IMG/VR virus record: IMGVR_UViG_3300031578_000177
Coordinates: 1 to 35,322 of that record
Length of the DNA stretch: 35,322 nt
Strand: one strand, 5' to 3'
Origin: a virus
The notes under the pieces were generated by a model, which saw only the letters and a program-made list of their open reading frames with translations, was not told where the DNA came from and did no database searches. The position numbers and the translations under genes were made by a program. Shown here piece after piece: positions 7,618 to 16,429 of this stretch; position 1 is the first letter of the stretch, and every line of letters starts with the position of its first letter.

Positions 7618-8535
7618 ATGTCATTAGATAGCAATGCTTTATTGACAGTAGATGAGTTATTAAGTTCAATGGGATTAACAAGAGATGATATAAGGACATC
7701 ATGTTTTAGAGTTTATAATTCTTCAAGCGATGCTACAACTGCGACAATATCAAAAGTAGGTAACACTTTAAATCTTACTGTTACCGGTGGGACGAACGCT
7801 CATAATACTGATTTTGATTTAACGAATGCAAGTTACGATACGATAGGCGAATTGATTACAGCGATTGAAGCATTAAGCAAAGGTTGGATTATAGTTAGAT
7901 TATCCGCTTCTGCTTTTACTTCTACTGATTTAGACAGTTTCGGTTCAACAGACGCTTTATTAAGCACAAACGAACAGACATTATACGCTTTTAATAGTTT
8001 ATTACTTGAAGAAATAATTAATTCTACTTCAACATTTATAGAGAATTATTGCCGTAGAAAATTTGTATCGCAGGAACATACAGAATATATTGACGGAAAC
8101 GACAGAAATAAATTAAGAATTAAAGAGTTTCCTGTAACAGTTTTAACAAGTGTTCAATTATACGATTATCAATCTGAAACCGTTCTTGATACTTTAACAG
8201 AACATACTGAATTTGAATTGTATTATGATGAAGGGATTCTATATAAGGGCGGTTGCTGGACAAGAGGCAGGAAGAATTGGAAAGTAATATATACAGCAGG
8301 ATATACGACAGCGAATATGCCGGAAGATTTAAAACAGGCAGTTAATCAAATGTGTAGTTTAATATATACAATGAAAAATAAACAAGGTATAAAATCAGAA
8401 AAGATTGGCAGTTATTCTATTTCATACGGTGCGGCAAGCGGCGAAACTGTTATGGGAATAGGCATTCCTGTTAGTGTAATAGGTATGATTGCACCATATA
8501 AAAAATTTGACATGGAAGAAGATAATATTACATGA
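7618..8535 (+). CDS. Head-tail connector, gp6-like
   Basis: A 305-residue adaptor-type protein. The second half matches gp6-like head-tail connectors: a helical segment (LLLEEIINSTSTFIENYCRRKF), the hairpin region with FPVTVLTSVQLYDYQ, and the VIYTAGYTT then MPEDLKQAVNQM helix that recurs in this family. Residues 25-110 form an extra beta-rich insertion (SSDATTATISKVGNTLNLTV). The gene overlaps the next by four bases. It would sit under the portal and form the ring to which the head-closure protein binds. Confidence 0.8.
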   Translation: MSLDSNALLTVDELLSSMGLTRDDIRTSCFRVYNSSSDATTATISKVGNTLNLTVTGGTNAHNTDFDLTNASYDTIGELITAIEALSKGWIIVRLSASAFTSTDLDSFGSTDALLSTNEQTLYAFNSLLLEEIINSTSTFIENYCRRKFVSQEHTEYIDGNDRNKLRIKEFPVTVLTSVQLYDYQSETVLDTLTEHTEFELYYDEGILYKGGCWTRGRKNWKVIYTAGYTTANMPEDLKQAVNQMCSLIYTMKNKQGIKSEKIGSYSISYGAASGETVMGIGIPVSVIGMIAPYKKFDMEEDNIT

Positions 8536-8861
8536 GTTATACCGGACTATTAAATAAATTCTGTTCAATTCAAGAACTAACAAAAACGCAAGATTCAGAA
8601 ACAGGACAGATGATAGATTCATGGGCTGTAAAATATAATAATGTTAAATGCAGATTAGACCAGCCGACAGGAACAGAAATAGCCGCACAAGGAAGCATTT
8701 TAAGTCAAGCGACACATGTTTTATTTATTGGCATTAATTATACATTGACAGCAGGCGAGAATAGAATTGTTTTTGACGGTAAGAATTATAATATATTACT
8801 TATAAAAAATGCTTCCGGGCATGACCATCATCTTGAAATATTATTAAGGATACTACAATAA
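8532..8861 (+). CDS. Head closure (head-tail joining) protein
   Basis: A 109-residue protein of the SPP1 gp16 / HK97 head-tail joining type. Supporting features are the N-terminal TQDSETGQMIDSW pattern, a barrel of short beta strands, THVLFIG and GKNYNILLI, and the closing HHLEILLRIL. Its start overlaps the connector stop (ATGA), and its stop overlaps the next start, giving a tightly coupled set. It would plug the connector and accept the tail. Confidence 0.8.
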   Translation: MSYTGLLNKFCSIQELTKTQDSETGQMIDSWAVKYNNVKCRLDQPTGTEIAAQGSILSQATHVLFIGINYTLTAGENRIVFDGKNYNILLIKNASGHDHHLEILLRILQ

Positions 8862-9301
8862 TGAGTTTAAGTATGTCTATAAAAGTCATGGGAGCAAAAG
8901 AAATAATAAAAAAACTTGATGATATGACAAAAAAAAGCGAAAATGAATTAAAAAAAACAGTAGAGAAAGCGGTATTAATTGTTGAAAAAGATGCAAAGAA
9001 AAATACTCCTGCATTATCTAACAGATTAAGGTCATCTATTACGCATTCAGAAGTAAAAGACGGAACAGCACAAGTCGGAACGAATGTAAAATATGCTCCT
9101 TATGTGGAATTTGGAACAGGTAAATTTTCAAGTAAAGGAACAGGAAGACAGACTCCGTGGGTTTATTATAGTGAAGAATTAGGCAGATTTGTATGGACAG
9201 AAGGAGCAAGACCTCAACCTTATTTATATCCAGCGTTAGCAAGTAATTATAAAAGAATAGAAGAGATGATTAAGAAAACAATTACCGGGATTTTTAAATG
9301 A
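8861..9301 (+). CDS. HK97 gp10-like tail component
   Basis: A 146-residue protein with the hallmarks of the gp10 family: an amphipathic N-terminal helix, the KKNTPALSNRLRSSI segment, KYAPYVEFGTG, and ARPQPYLYPAL close to the C-terminus. Proteins of this family lie between the head-closure and tail-terminator genes and take part in joining tail to head. The overlaps on both sides indicate coupled translation. Confidence 0.85.
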   Translation: MSLSMSIKVMGAKEIIKKLDDMTKKSENELKKTVEKAVLIVEKDAKKNTPALSNRLRSSITHSEVKDGTAQVGTNVKYAPYVEFGTGKFSSKGTGRQTPWVYYSEELGRFVWTEGARPQPYLYPALASNYKRIEEMIKKTITGIFK

Positions 9302-9720
9302 AATATCAATACGATATAATTACATATTTAGAAAGCGATGCGACTTTAGATACTCTTTTAAGTTCTTCTGCAAATGATAGTAAAATATACCCGGAAATTG
9401 CTCCGCAAGATAGTTCTTTACCATATATTGTTTATTCTGTTTCCGACGGAGTATTAGATGAGATATTAGATGAAATAAGAATTACATTTAGAATATATTC
9501 AACAACAAAATCAGAAGCAGTTAATATAGCAAATAGATTAAAATCATTACTTGATAAACAGGATGAGATTCAAAACTCTTTTTCAAGCACGGATTATTGG
9601 TATTATTATTCTAAAATCGCATACCATGAATCTTTGATTGATAATGTTGACAAGGATAAATTGATATACATACAAGTAATGATATTTAATATAAAATATA
9701 AAAGAAAAACTTGGTATTAG
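9298..9720 (+). CDS. Tail terminator / completion protein (DUF3168-like)
   Basis: A 140-residue protein with the plan of phage tail completion proteins: a short N-terminal helix, IYPEIAPQDSSLPYIVYSV, then a strand and the helix NIANRLKSLLD, and a C-terminal strand that ends in an Arg/Lys/Trp tail. It lies just before the major tail protein gene, as expected. The start overlaps the gp10-like gene by four bases (ATGA). Confidence 0.8.
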   Translation: MKYQYDIITYLESDATLDTLLSSSANDSKIYPEIAPQDSSLPYIVYSVSDGVLDEILDEIRITFRIYSTTKSEAVNIANRLKSLLDKQDEIQNSFSSTDYWYYYSKIAYHESLIDNVDKDKLIYIQVMIFNIKYKRKTWY

Positions 9721-9732
9721 GAGGATTTAAAA

Positions 9733-10620
9733 ATGGCAAAAACAGCGGCGAATATTGTTGTAGGAGCACCGAGTGTTGTAACAGTTGGGTCTTATGGAGC
9801 AGGAAAAGGTTCTGGAGTTGATGTAGGAGCAACTGTTGGTCCGGTTGTGGTTCGGTATGATGATACGATTTACGAGAAAAAAGCAGACCAGTGGCTTGGT
9901 CCGGTAGGAGCAGTAAAAACAGAAGAGAGAATGACAGTTGAAATTCCTTTAGCAGAAAGAAGTTTAGCGAATCTTGCTCTTGCTCTTGGATATCCGACAG
10001 GTGCAGTTTCTGGTTCAACTTTAGAAATGGGCGGAAATGCAACTGTAACAGAAAGAGAATGTTTTATTGACGGCGTTTCACCGTCGGGCGGAACGACACA
10101 AATAACAATCAAAAAATGCGTTGTTCTTTCAGCAGGATTTGAATATGGATTACAAAGAGATGGACAGACTATTATTAAACTTACTCTTCTTGTTTTACAG
10201 GATACTTCAAAAACAGCGAATCAGCAGTTGATACAGATAGCAGATTCCGGTGGCGATACTACTGCTCCGACAATTGCTATGACTACTCCGGCAGAAGATG
10301 GAACAGTTACAGCGGGAACGAAAGATACTTTGACATTAACTTTCACAGAAGCGGATACACGGATTGATGAATCTACTTTGATTTATGGCGATGCCGATAA
10401 AGCGACAATATTCGTAAATGATGTTGAAGATCCGACTGCGACTTCACTTGTAGCAGGAACAATTTCTTATAATGCTGCAACGAAAGTATTAACATTTACT
10501 CCGACGAGCAATTGGGCTGCAGCGACAGAAAATTATCAGATTATAATTACGACAGGAGTCCGGGATATCGCAGGAAACTATCTCGCATCAGTATTTTTCG
10601 GACATTTTACTTCTGCATAA
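9733..10620 (+). CDS. Major tail protein with C-terminal Ig-like domain
   Basis: A 295-residue tail tube protein. Residues 1-165 form the tube domain: a Gly/Val-rich N-terminus, VKTEERMTVEIPLAERSL, ALGYPTGAVSG and the strand pattern that follows. Residues 170-295 are a bacterial Ig-like domain of the SbsA type (DTTAPTIAMTTPAEDGTV, LTLTFTEA, FTPTSNWAAATENYQIII, GVRDIAGNYLA). Such Ig domains decorate many tail tubes and may bind carbohydrates on the cell. A terminator follows at once. The ribosome site is TAGGAGG. Confidence 0.85.
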   Translation: MAKTAANIVVGAPSVVTVGSYGAGKGSGVDVGATVGPVVVRYDDTIYEKKADQWLGPVGAVKTEERMTVEIPLAERSLANLALALGYPTGAVSGSTLEMGGNATVTERECFIDGVSPSGGTTQITIKKCVVLSAGFEYGLQRDGQTIIKLTLLVLQDTSKTANQQLIQIADSGGDTTAPTIAMTTPAEDGTVTAGTKDTLTLTFTEADTRIDESTLIYGDADKATIFVNDVEDPTATSLVAGTISYNAATKVLTFTPTSNWAAATENYQIIITTGVRDIAGNYLASVFFGHFTSA

Positions 10621-10640
10621 ATTATATAGTATGTAAGAAT

Positions 10641-10705
10641 GAGGGGTTTATGAATTTACTTTCTTGTAATAGAAAAAAAACAGTTTATTTATAACCCCTC
10701 TTTTT
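10641..10705 (+). terminator. Rho-independent terminator after major tail gene
   Basis: GAGGGGTTTAT (10641-10651) pairs with ATAACCCCTC (10691-10700), with one bulged base, followed by TTTTT. The loop is long (about 39 bases). Placement after a highly made structural gene is common; partial read-through would lower chaperone and tape-measure levels. Confidence 0.75.
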
Positions 10706-10726
10706 ATACTATTTAAAGGAGATTAC

Positions 10727-11143
10727 ATGAACGATTTACAAATTGTAATACAAGAACAGGATAAAACTTTTATTACAATTCAGAACGAAAAATTTGAAAT
10801 CGGTAGATTAAGTTATTTACAGATAATTAAATTGACTAAAGTTATCGGGTTAATGTTCGCTAAAAATGTTGAACGATTTCAAAAATTAGATACTTCAAAA
10901 GAAACTATTATGCAGGATATATTCGGGATTCTTGAAGTATTAGATGAAGATGAGATGTCTTCTATAATATCTATTATCTTAAAAAAAGATAAAGAGTTCT
11001 GTAAAAAACTTTCGGCAATTGAAATATCTGAATTATTAAGAATAGTAATAGAATATAATTATACAGATTTTTCGGTAACAGTAAAAAATTGGCAACGGAC
11101 AATCAAGGGAATAACAGTAAAAAAAGAAGAAAAAACGAAGTAG
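10727..11143 (+). CDS. Tail assembly chaperone (G-type, upstream frame)
   Basis: A 138-residue, mostly helical acidic protein between the major tail and tape-measure genes, the position of tail chaperones. Near its end the frame passes through A-AAA-AAA (11119-11125), a slippery heptamer. Ribosomes that do not slip stop at 11143. Sequence similarity to a named family is weak; the call rests on position, size and the frameshift arrangement. The ribosome site AAGGAGA precedes the ATG. Confidence 0.8.
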   Translation: MNDLQIVIQEQDKTFITIQNEKFEIGRLSYLQIIKLTKVIGLMFAKNVERFQKLDTSKETIMQDIFGILEVLDEDEMSSIISIILKKDKEFCKKLSAIEISELLRIVIEYNYTDFSVTVKNWQRTIKGITVKKEEKTK

Positions 11144-11427
11144 ATAACTCTTTGGTTGTCCTTACTGAAATAGTGAATAATACAAATTATACATACGAAG
11201 ACATATTAAATCATTCAGTAATTTGGATAAACACAGTATATAGAAACATAACAAAAGTTAAGCAAGAAGAATTTAAATTACAGGCGATTCTGCACGGAGC
11301 AGACCCGGAGAAATTAAACGATATCGGCATTGACAAGAAACCTGTTGATATACGAGAACAGCCTAATTTTGATGTTCGTAAATTAGAGTCAATAAAGATA
11401 GGATATTCAAGAAGAGGTAAAAAGTAA
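11089..11427 (+). CDS. Tail assembly chaperone extension (T-type frame)
   Basis: The -1 frame that overlaps the chaperone and runs to the tape-measure start. Its own ATG at 11089 lacks a ribosome site, so it is most likely read only as a fusion: 133 residues of the upstream protein, then about 100 from here, 233 in all. The T part has a helical centre and a C-terminus with ILHGADPEKLNDIG, and it overlaps the tape-measure ATG by one base. In the lambda system the longer form binds the tape measure. Confidence 0.75.
   Translation: MATDNQGNNSKKRRKNEVDNSLVVLTEIVNNTNYTYEDILNHSVIWINTVYRNITKVKQEEFKLQAILHGADPEKLNDIGIDKKPVDIREQPNFDVRKLESIKIGYSRRGKK
11119..11125 (+). other. Programmed -1 frameshift site
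   Basis: In the reading frame of the upstream chaperone the sequence reads GTA-AAA-AAA-GAA, giving the heptamer A AAA AAA followed by G. A -1 slip moves ribosomes into the frame ending at 11427. The downstream frame has no ribosome site of its own. This matches the G/GT arrangement of lambda-like tails. Confidence 0.8.
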
Positions 11428-13097
11428 TGGCGGAATTATCAAAGTTTTTCGTTAATATCGGAAGTAAATTTGACGATAAGGGAGTTAAGAACGGAATATC
11501 CGGGCTTGATAAACTAAAAAATTCTGCTTCAAAAGTTGCGGAAGGACTTAAGACCGTTGCTCTTGCCGGTGCTGCTATGGGAGTAGCGTTAGTTGTCGCT
11601 GCAAAGAAGGCGGCTGATGCGGCTGGTATTCAAGAGAAAGCGGAAGTTGCTCTTGCGACAGCGATGAAAACAGCAGGAACATACACAGAAGAAGCATTTA
11701 AACATAACCTTGAATATGCAAGTTCACTTCAAAAAATTACTACTTTTGGCGACGAAACAATTCTTACAGTTCAAAAACTACTTTCAAATTACGGAGCACA
11801 AGGAAAAGAACTTGACGATTTAACAAAAGCATCTCTTGATTTTGCTACTGCGACCGGTATGAGTTTAGAGGGTGCGGCGGCTCTTGTCGGAAAAACTATC
11901 GGAAGCACAACAAACGCATTAACCCGGTATGGAATTACTGTTGAAGGTGCAGTCGGTTCTACTGAACGAATGCAGGCGGCAGTTACCGGAATATCAAAAC
12001 TGTTCGGCGGAGCGGCACAAGCGGAAGCACAGACTTACGCAGGAAGATTGAAGCAAATGCAGAATCAATGGGGAGATTTAGTTGAAAAGATTGGATTTAA
12101 AGTTATACCTATATTCACAGAAATAATACAGGTGATTCAGACAGAAATAATTCCATTATTTGAAGATTGGGTTGGTGGAATTGACGGAACAAGTGGAGCG
12201 GCAGAAAATTTTGGAAATACTTTAAAATTTATTATTAAAATTGCAAGAGGAGTAATAACTATTTTTGATATACTTGCAGACGCTGTTGCTGGACTTGCTC
12301 TTGGGATGACGTTTCATTTCAAAGCGGCAGGCGAAGCATTTAAAAGTATGGGCGATAAATTTGCTCAAGCAGGCGAATTATTTGGTAAACTTACAGCGGA
12401 ACAAGTTACACAATCAAGAACAAGAAGAGAAGAAGTTGAAAAAACAGGAAAAGTAATTATTGAAACAGCAGAAATGGTTTCAGAAAAAGAGATTGAAGTT
12501 GCAGAAAAAACAGGAAAAGTAATTATTGAAACAGCAGAAATGGTTTCAGAAAAAGAGATTGAAGTTGCAGAAAAAACAGCAGAAAAGAAAATTGAAATTG
12601 AAAAAAATAAAACAGGCGAATTTCTTGGATTAACAAGTGAAATAAATAAATTAGGTGGGGAAGTTTTTGAAGAAGATAAGAAACGCAGAAAAGCATTACA
12701 GCCGCTTCTGGTAGCAGAAGCAACTGCGAATACTTATTTAGGAGCAACAAAAGCATTGGCACAAGGCGGTATTTTCGGGATACTCACAGCCGGGACAGTA
12801 ATAGCAACAGGTCTTGCTCAAGTAGCAAATATATCAGCACAGAAATTCGCTAAAGGTGTAAGAAATTTTTCTGGTGGAATGGCTCTTGTTGGTGAACAAG
12901 GTCCTGAACTTGTAAATCTACCTCGTGGTTCAAGTGTATATTCTAACCCAGAAACAAGAAATATGATAACTAATATGGGCGGTTCAAATATATATGTTAC
13001 TGTTCCACCTATACCAAATAGAAGTTATGCTAAACAAATGGCGAAAATAGTCGGCGAAGAATTATATAAAGATGTAAGCAGAAACAGGAAACTATAA
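11427..13097 (+). CDS. Tail tape measure protein
   Basis: A 556-residue tape measure, short for the family; by the usual 1.5 angstroms per residue it predicts a tail near 80 nm. Features: helical N-terminus with GLDKLKNSASKVAEGL, a hydrophobic segment (LAGAAMGVALVVAAKKAA), the conserved ATGMSLEGAAALVGKTIG and GKTIGSTTNALTRYG region typical of tape measures, a coiled coil with a 22-residue tandem duplication, a second hydrophobic helix near residue 450, and MALVGEQGPELVNLPRGS near the C-terminus. It governs tail length and probably enters the cell with the DNA. Confidence 0.9.
   Translation: MAELSKFFVNIGSKFDDKGVKNGISGLDKLKNSASKVAEGLKTVALAGAAMGVALVVAAKKAADAAGIQEKAEVALATAMKTAGTYTEEAFKHNLEYASSLQKITTFGDETILTVQKLLSNYGAQGKELDDLTKASLDFATATGMSLEGAAALVGKTIGSTTNALTRYGITVEGAVGSTERMQAAVTGISKLFGGAAQAEAQTYAGRLKQMQNQWGDLVEKIGFKVIPIFTEIIQVIQTEIIPLFEDWVGGIDGTSGAAENFGNTLKFIIKIARGVITIFDILADAVAGLALGMTFHFKAAGEAFKSMGDKFAQAGELFGKLTAEQVTQSRTRREEVEKTGKVIIETAEMVSEKEIEVAEKTGKVIIETAEMVSEKEIEVAEKTAEKKIEIEKNKTGEFLGLTSEINKLGGEVFEEDKKRRKALQPLLVAEATANTYLGATKALAQGGIFGILTAGTVIATGLAQVANISAQKFAKGVRNFSGGMALVGEQGPELVNLPRGSSVYSNPETRNMITNMGGSNIYVTVPPIPNRSYAKQMAKIVGEELYKDVSRNRKL
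12438..12569 (+). repeat. 66-bp tandem duplication in tape measure gene
   Basis: Two consecutive 66-bp units (12438-12503 and 12504-12569) encode KTGKVIIETAEMVSEKEIEV plus Ala-Glu; a third unit begins and then diverges. The near identity of the copies implies a recent duplication that lengthens the tape measure by 22 residues, about 3 nm of tail if helical. Confidence 0.9.
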
Positions 13098-13099
13098 TA

Positions 13100-14509
13100 A
13101 TGGCAATATCTTGCACAATAAATTCAGTTACAAGAAATATTAGGGATATAGTAATAGAAGATATATTGACTCAAGAATCAAATTCCGCCTCTTTTGGACT
13201 TGATGAAACATGGACAAATAAACCTATTGAAGGGCAAGATGTAGAAATACAATTAGACGGAACAAGTATATTTACAGGCAGAGTCGTTTCTGTTCAGTCA
13301 ACAAGATTGGACGGAACGACATTTGCATTTCAGGTAGAATGCACGGATTATACTATTGACCTTGATAAAAAATTAGTTGTTGAAGATTACGGAAGCGATA
13401 CCCTATATAATATCGTCAAAGATATAATGGATAATTACACTTCAGGATTGACTTATAATAATGTTATTGATTCCGGGACGACACTTGCAGGTATAAAATT
13501 TAATTATCTTAATCCCTCACAATGTTTTCAGCGGTTAGCAGATATTACCGGCTGGGATTGGTATATTGACGTTGATAAAGATTTACATTTCTTCCCGGAA
13601 GAAACGTCAGACGCTCCGATAGAATTAGATGATACAGAAGAAGATTTTAATGATTTAGTAATTACCCCGGACACAACGCAACTTGCAAATAGGATTTTTG
13701 TAAGAGGTGGATATTATCTCTCTGCCGAATATACGCAAGATACAATCACAGCAGTTGCAGGTCAAACGGAATTTCCTGTAAGATATAGACCGTATGAATT
13801 GACAGTCAAAGTTGACGCAGTAAGTAAAACTGTTGGAATAGAAAACGAAGATGTCGCAGGTGGACATGATTTTCTGCTTAATGCTGACGAGAAATTATTG
13901 AAAGTTGATACGATTTCAATGTCAGGTGGCGAAGCGATTATCATGAAATATAAATATAAAATACCATTATTAGAAAGAATTGACGATTATTCAAGTCAGA
14001 CGGCAATTAAAGCGATTGAAGGTGGCGACGGTATTTATGAAAAAATTATTGTTGACGATACGATTGAAGAAGTTAATATCGCTCAAGAACGTGGAAAAGC
14101 GGAATTGATAAAATATGCCAATCCGATTGTGTCTGGCAGTTTTACGACTTTTAATACAGGATTCAAAGCAGGTCAAAGATTACATATTGATTTGACCGAT
14201 AGAAATACAGATGAATATTATCTTATACGGCAGGTTACAGCAACATCTCTTGGCGGTAATCAAATACAATATACAATTCAGTTCGCTACTTTCTTGCTTG
14301 GATTTAATTGGCTATTAATAAAGATTCTTGACGCAACAAGGAAAACAGTTTTTAGAGATGACGAGGTGCTTGACGTGTTAAGAATAATTTCAGGTGAAAG
14401 TTGTATGATTGACGATACTTCTGTAACAGTAACAACAGAAACTCCACCGTATCAATGGGGACCGGGAGGAAGTCCGCAGGGATATTGGAATATATCACAA
14501 TGGGGATAA
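13100..14509 (+). CDS. Tail hub / baseplate protein
   Basis: A 469-residue protein after the tape measure. It has the fold pattern of hub proteins (phage late control D / gp27 type): VEIQLDGTSIFTGRVVSVQ, then FQVECTDYTIDLDKKLVVEDY, the LADITGWDWYIDVDKDLHFF segment, and ANRIFVRGG. The second half contains a jelly-roll-like insertion and a QRLHIDLTDRN return strand. The C-terminal 45 residues end in a Trp/Gly/Pro-rich tail. It would link the tape measure and tube to the tail tip. Confidence 0.75.
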   Translation: MAISCTINSVTRNIRDIVIEDILTQESNSASFGLDETWTNKPIEGQDVEIQLDGTSIFTGRVVSVQSTRLDGTTFAFQVECTDYTIDLDKKLVVEDYGSDTLYNIVKDIMDNYTSGLTYNNVIDSGTTLAGIKFNYLNPSQCFQRLADITGWDWYIDVDKDLHFFPEETSDAPIELDDTEEDFNDLVITPDTTQLANRIFVRGGYYLSAEYTQDTITAVAGQTEFPVRYRPYELTVKVDAVSKTVGIENEDVAGGHDFLLNADEKLLKVDTISMSGGEAIIMKYKYKIPLLERIDDYSSQTAIKAIEGGDGIYEKIIVDDTIEEVNIAQERGKAELIKYANPIVSGSFTTFNTGFKAGQRLHIDLTDRNTDEYYLIRQVTATSLGGNQIQYTIQFATFLLGFNWLLIKILDATRKTVFRDDEVLDVLRIISGESCMIDDTSVTVTTETPPYQWGPGGSPQGYWNISQWG

Positions 14510-14517
14510 AAAATAAA

Positions 14518-14997
14518 ATGATACTACAATCAGGAATAAAAATTGAAGGAAGAATACAGTTTATATTTGAAAATGTTGAAACGGGTATAGTAAGAATTTC
14601 AAAATGGTATAAAAATCTTATTACTACTGCCGGAGTGATTGCTATTGCACGACGATTAATAAACGAAGCGGCATTAGCAAATGAGGGGATAATAACATAT
14701 GGAGCAACTGGAACAGGTGTTTCTACTCCTGCGATTGGTGATACTACGCTTGACACGGAACTTGCAAGGAAAATATTATCAACAACAAGCAGAAGTTCAA
14801 ACGTTATTACACTCCGAACATTTTTTACAACAGCCGAAAGTGTCGGAACATTAACAGAATTTGGATTATTCGGCGAAGCGGCAACAGGAGCGGCAGATTC
14901 AGGAACATTATTTGAGCATGCAACAATATCAGAAGTAAAAAGTAACGCAGAAACATTGACAGTAGAGGTTCAAATTACAATTTCAACAGCAGGATAA
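14518..14997 (+). CDS. Tail-tip / fibre-associated protein
   Basis: About 159 residues from the ATG at 14518, which follows GGGGA at 14502-14506; earlier in-frame ATGs at 14455 and 14500 overlap the hub gene and lack a site. The protein has the pattern seen in small tail fibre proteins: TTAGVIAIARRLINEAA, ITYGATGTGVSTPAIGDTTL, a Glu-x-x-Arg element, TLTEFGLFGEA and LFEHATIS. It probably forms part of the tail tip with the next two products. Confidence 0.65.
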   Translation: MILQSGIKIEGRIQFIFENVETGIVRISKWYKNLITTAGVIAIARRLINEAALANEGIITYGATGTGVSTPAIGDTTLDTELARKILSTTSRSSNVITLRTFFTTAESVGTLTEFGLFGEAATGAADSGTLFEHATISEVKSNAETLTVEVQITISTAG

Positions 14998-15008
14998 AGG
15001 GGGATAAA

Positions 15009-15269
15009 GTGGATAAAGTAATCAAAGGAATAGATATTAAATTAAGTTATAGTAACGAATCAGAAATATTAATTAAAAGTTTCGGAAATCAATTTGACAG
15101 GAATGAATTTGAAAAAGAATTTTTAAGTAATATTCCTGTAGGGACAGGTAATATTTTAATCTATATGACAGAAAAAACTAAAAGAGAAATAAAAGAAAAT
15201 CAGTTAAAAGCAGCGGCAAGAAAAATATTGGATAAAGATAAAAAAGAGGTGAAAGAAAATGTCAAATAG
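15009..15269 (+). CDS. Hypothetical protein in tail module
   Basis: An 86-residue charged protein with a GTG start preceded by AAAGGGGGAT. The C-terminal half is a Lys/Glu helix, and the gene overlaps the next start by 11 bases. No family is recognised. Position between tail-tip genes suggests a minor tail or assembly factor. Confidence 0.55.
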   Translation: MDKVIKGIDIKLSYSNESEILIKSFGNQFDRNEFEKEFLSNIPVGTGNILIYMTEKTKREIKENQLKAAARKILDKDKKEVKENVK

Positions 15270-16221
15270 TTCTAATGTAAATGCAGGCGACCAGATATTA
15301 GCAACGCAATATAATAATTTACGTTTAGACGTCCTTGACCAGACAACAGGGCATGACCACGACGGAACAGACGGAAGAGATAGATTACTTCCAGCAAGCA
15401 TGACAATTACTCCGACAGGAGCAATAGACGCAGTAAATATTAATCAAGATTATGACGATAATGGATTATATATTGATTCAGACGCAACTACACTTGGCAA
15501 AGATGCGATTTATATCCTTGCTAAATTTGGCGTATATGTTCAGCAAGATATATCAAATGGTAGAGGAATGAGAATTATACGCAATATTGCAGAAGCAGGA
15601 ATTTATCCTCTTGCATATTTTGGAGAAGCGAATGCTGCAAGCACACAACCTGTTCTTGAAATAGCAAATGCAGGTAGTGGCGAAGATATAAAAACTCCGA
15701 GTTTTACTTTAACAAACGGTGTGATAGTTGCTTCAGGTGGAGGGTCTGCAAGTTGGAATGCAAAGAAAACAAAAAGATTTACTCTTCCGTTCGTATGGGG
15801 AGAACTTGGAGCAACAAATACTATTTACGGTATTACTATTGACGCTGCAAATGAAAGATGTTCTGTAAGTTTCGCTTTACCGGATGACTGCACTCAAATT
15901 GATGTTTTAAGAGTTTTCGGAGAAAGTCTTGCAAATACAGGAGTAGGCAATGGTATGGCTATTGAATTAGAATTATATGCAGGTGCTAATAATGAATCTT
16001 ATAATACTCATACTGCGACATTAACAAATAAAATATCAATTGGGTTTAATTATTCTATTGGAGATATTATTTTGTGGGAAGTTTCTTATGCAACTATGGG
16101 AGGTTTTCAGAGTGCAACAGCAGGCGATATAGTTACTATAATTCTTGAATGGAATGCTAGTTTTGGTACTGATATCTCAACAAATGCTTATATGAAAGGA
16201 ATAGAAATAGAATATCAATAA
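15259..16221 (+). CDS. Tail fibre / receptor-binding candidate
   Basis: A 320-residue protein. Its N-terminus (NAGDQILATQYNNLRLDVL then TGHDHDGTDGR) is a module found at the start of many phage fibres and anchors the protein to the tail. The remainder is Gly/Ser/Thr-rich and beta-predicted, with a distal domain (FTLPFVWGELG to the end) that looks like a jelly-roll tip. Host-range recognition is an inference from position and shape. The ribosome site GAGGTG is inside the preceding gene. Confidence 0.7.
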   Translation: MSNSSNVNAGDQILATQYNNLRLDVLDQTTGHDHDGTDGRDRLLPASMTITPTGAIDAVNINQDYDDNGLYIDSDATTLGKDAIYILAKFGVYVQQDISNGRGMRIIRNIAEAGIYPLAYFGEANAASTQPVLEIANAGSGEDIKTPSFTLTNGVIVASGGGSASWNAKKTKRFTLPFVWGELGATNTIYGITIDAANERCSVSFALPDDCTQIDVLRVFGESLANTGVGNGMAIELELYAGANNESYNTHTATLTNKISIGFNYSIGDIILWEVSYATMGGFQSATAGDIVTIILEWNASFGTDISTNAYMKGIEIEYQ

Positions 16222-16237
16222 AGGAGATTGAAAAAAA

Positions 16238-16429
16238 ATGGCTATGGAAATTAAAACAATACCAGAAATCAAAGAAATTAATGTCAGTAAAAGTGGAGAT
16301 TTGCCTGCAGGAAAAACAATCAAAATAACAATTGATGATGTTGTTTATGAAAATTTAGAATACAAAGTTCCTGCAGGAAAAAAATTATGTTTACGCATAG
16401 ATATTAGAGGAAGATTGATTGATGTTTAA
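16238..16429 (+). CDS. Small hypothetical protein before endolysin
   Basis: A 63-residue protein with a strong ribosome site (AAGGAGA). It has an alternating hydrophobic pattern (KTIKITIDDVVYENLEYKVP, LRIDIRG), consistent with one small beta sandwich such as a fibre chaperone or tip. It overlaps the endolysin start by eight bases. Function unknown. Confidence 0.55.
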   Translation: MAMEIKTIPEIKEINVSKSGDLPAGKTIKITIDDVVYENLEYKVPAGKKLCLRIDIRGRLIDV

